64,000 nucleotides of DNA from positions 153,147,834 to 153,211,833 of the forward strand of contig CM038217.1 of NCBI GenBank assembly GCA_021442155.1, read 5' to 3'. Source of the stretch: Cymbidium sinense. Taxonomy: Eukaryota; Streptophyta; Magnoliopsida; Asparagales; Orchidaceae. The notes beneath the pieces were generated by a model. The model was not told the origin of the DNA, searched no databases, and saw only the letters and a list, made by a program, of their open reading frames with translations. Position 1 is the stretch's first letter. Each line of letters begins with the position of its first letter. The position numbers and the translations under genes were made by a program. Positions 61,932 through 64,000 of this stretch are shown here, one piece after another.

Positions 61932-64000
61932 CTATTCCGACAAGGAAGGTTGTGTTAGAAAAGAAAATTATTTGATTGTTGTATATACATTTGGCATGTA
62001 CAACTCATCTTGGTTGATTTTTCAGAGTGGACCACTTCCAGATTGAAGTGACCAGTATTTCAAGATGGATATATACATCAGGTTAAATATCAAAACAAAA
62101 TATGGAATGACTACGAAATACAATTTATAGAAATCATCCATCAATTAGATCAATATCTAAGTTTTTTGTGCATGTTTAATAATCTAGAAGTGCAAAGGCT
62201 CTCTCTTTCTCTCTCTCTCAACAGTGAGCAGGTTCAAACAGGAGAGCATAAAGCCAAATACCAGTTCCAACACGAAACAAAAATTGTTGACTAGTAAGTC
62301 AAAATGGGACTGAAGCTAAGCTAGATACACCAATGATCTCATTTTCAATCCAAATGTCTAAACACATGGGTAAGGTCCAATTCTGTGATATTTCTATACC
62401 AACATATTTTTCAATTATTCATTGAGGGACAAAACCAAATTTTCATGTGCTTAGCAATTGCCATTTATGTTAGAGTTTGCCACATCGGCCATCATCCTCC
62501 AACAAGCATAATTTTTAATCAAATCTTATGCATCAAAAGCCAACTCAATTATGTGGATCTGTCTTGAGAATTTCCTTATCTTAAACTCTACTCAATCATG
62601 ATGGAAGAGAAAGCACCAAACTCTTATATGAAAGCATTAAACACAAGAACTAATATGATGAATCAAAAGTAACTGTAAAAGAGATTAAACGCAAGAAAAC
62701 AATCATTAAATTTATGCGATTCAACTTAACAAAACCTAGTCCATAAGAGAGGAGAGAAAATTTAATTCACAAAGTCACAAAAGAGGCATTCAAAATAAGA
62801 ACACTCATCAACCATACGCCCACATTCGATAAAGAAGTATAAAAGAAAACTCTCCCATGTCAGACACCAAACAAAGATGATCAAAACACTTATTTTTATC
62901 GCTAAACAAAGGTAAACTCTTACAATCATTGTTAATAGATTATCCATTTTGACAGACCTCTTGCCTGCTCATCAAGAAAACCTGGTTGAGGAGGACTTGC
63001 CTTCCTTCTTCAATTGTTTACAAAACCATAGCCAAGAGAGCAGGCTGTGAAAGCCACAAAGCTTGACTTGTAAACTAAGATGAGATCTATATAAAAAAAT
63101 AAGAAAATTGTGCGTCTTGAAACAACTTGCAGCATTACTCCTAATTTCTGAAGGCACCTCTTTGCACATGCATCCCAAAGAGTCCCAAGGTTTACACAAA
63201 TCCCAAAAGAAACCAACACAAATCTGAAGGCACCATTTGATGTGAATTTTGAGGCTCTTGTACGTACTTACAAAATAAGGATGACACAATTCCATAGGTC
63301 TATCCTATTTTGTGGAGTGGATTTTATGGTATTTTTTGATAGTCTTAGCCATCTGATAAAATCCTTACTCAAATTTGGAATAATCTGAGCATCTAAATCA
63401 GATGCAATGCTTCACATATTCGATGTAATGCATATCACATAAAATATAATATAAAACATAATAAAATTGAATCATCAATACCTAAAAATCTCTATCATGG
63501 CTTAATATTATGACAACCCTAATATTATAATAACACTTGATCTCCCTTTGACAACCCTCCAAGCCCTCAAAGCCCAGAAGGACAAAGCAATACATATCCT
63601 CAATAAGTTCAGGTAACACTTGAACTAAATACCTACAAGAGACCTCAAAAGCACATATATTATACACAAAGATTAAATCATCGATGAAAGTGAATCTACT
63701 ACAAAAATTTTATACATCCACAGTGATTGGTTCATACCTTTGAATGTAATAATAGTATTAATCAGCATCAGGATAAACAGTGCAGCCTAATCATCCCTAA
63801 AAATATCTCTCCCAACATATGCCTCCTTCTGAACTTCAAAATGCCTTGAAGGCACATCGACTTCTTTTTAGCTTATTCTTTAGCTGAACAATTTATTAAG
63901 TCGCTTGACTAAATAAAGAGCAATTTGAGTGTGGTTCAACGTTGTTCGAAACTAATGGACATACCCCTTGTTGCTCGTAGTCACATTTAACTCAGCAATC
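61932..64000. other. Probable intron or upstream region of the B3 gene
   Basis: A good 3' splice acceptor at 61,932 shows that more of the transcript lies to the right. I found no further exon with a recognisable B3-family start (the expected conserved N-terminal segment) up to 64,000. A CT-rich tract lies at 62,201-62,220. Open frames near 62,972-63,295 have no known domain. Confidence 0.5.

Overview
This window is nuclear DNA from a flowering plant. It is AT-rich and intron-bearing (GT-AG introns), contains plant-specific gene families (a B3 DNA-binding gene and an SRG1-type 2-oxoglutarate dioxygenase), and is dominated by retroelement sequence. I cannot fix the species. A run of 100 Ns (54755-54854) marks a scaffold gap.

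Layout. Positions 1 to about 27,090 are a pile-up of one family of very large Ty3/gypsy-type (Tat/Ogre-like, by its gag) retroelements in alternating orientation. Copy A (minus strand) holds a gag remnant (1-2436), a leader tandem array (about 2570-4375) and a fragment of LTR end to about 5855. Copy B (plus strand) has a very long LTR-like region (about 5860-12,640), a leader with the same array (about 13,780-15,240), gag (from 15,369) and the start of the protease region. B stops abruptly at about 19,400. From there to about 27,090 lies copy C, an inverted copy of the B leader/LTR. Every gag frame carries stops.

Positions 27,090-34,800 hold microsatellites, including long (TA)n tracts, and AT-rich sequence with no gene I recognise. 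A decayed Mutator-like (MULE) transposase lies on the minus strand at about 35,137-37,659, its 5' leader only about 350 bp from the TATA box of the one clearly intact gene. That gene is a four-exon 2OG-Fe(II) dioxygenase of 357 residues (38,101-40,208, plus). Positions 40,209-50,700 are gene-poor, with two decayed LINE ORF1 (DUF4283-like) fragments and a small GC-rich island containing four CACGTG boxes. At 50,715-52,455 there are 12 units of about 143 bp, each centred on a 16-bp palindrome. They abut a remnant of the plant-mobile-domain/DUF1985-Ulp1 transposon-associated family (about 52,640-54,750), which includes a 27-bp coding minisatellite.

After the gap, the minus strand carries exons of a B3-domain protein gene (57,103-61,931). 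Its first exon(s) probably lie beyond the right edge and its last exon is not visible. One of its introns contains an unidentified GC-rich insertion and a MITE-like element.

The two host genes appear unrelated in function. The strongest candidate for something undescribed is the leader array of the retroelement family: about 45 short inverted-repeat units across two copies, in which the two hairpin arms have changed together in several units. I did not find a clear new enzymatic system.
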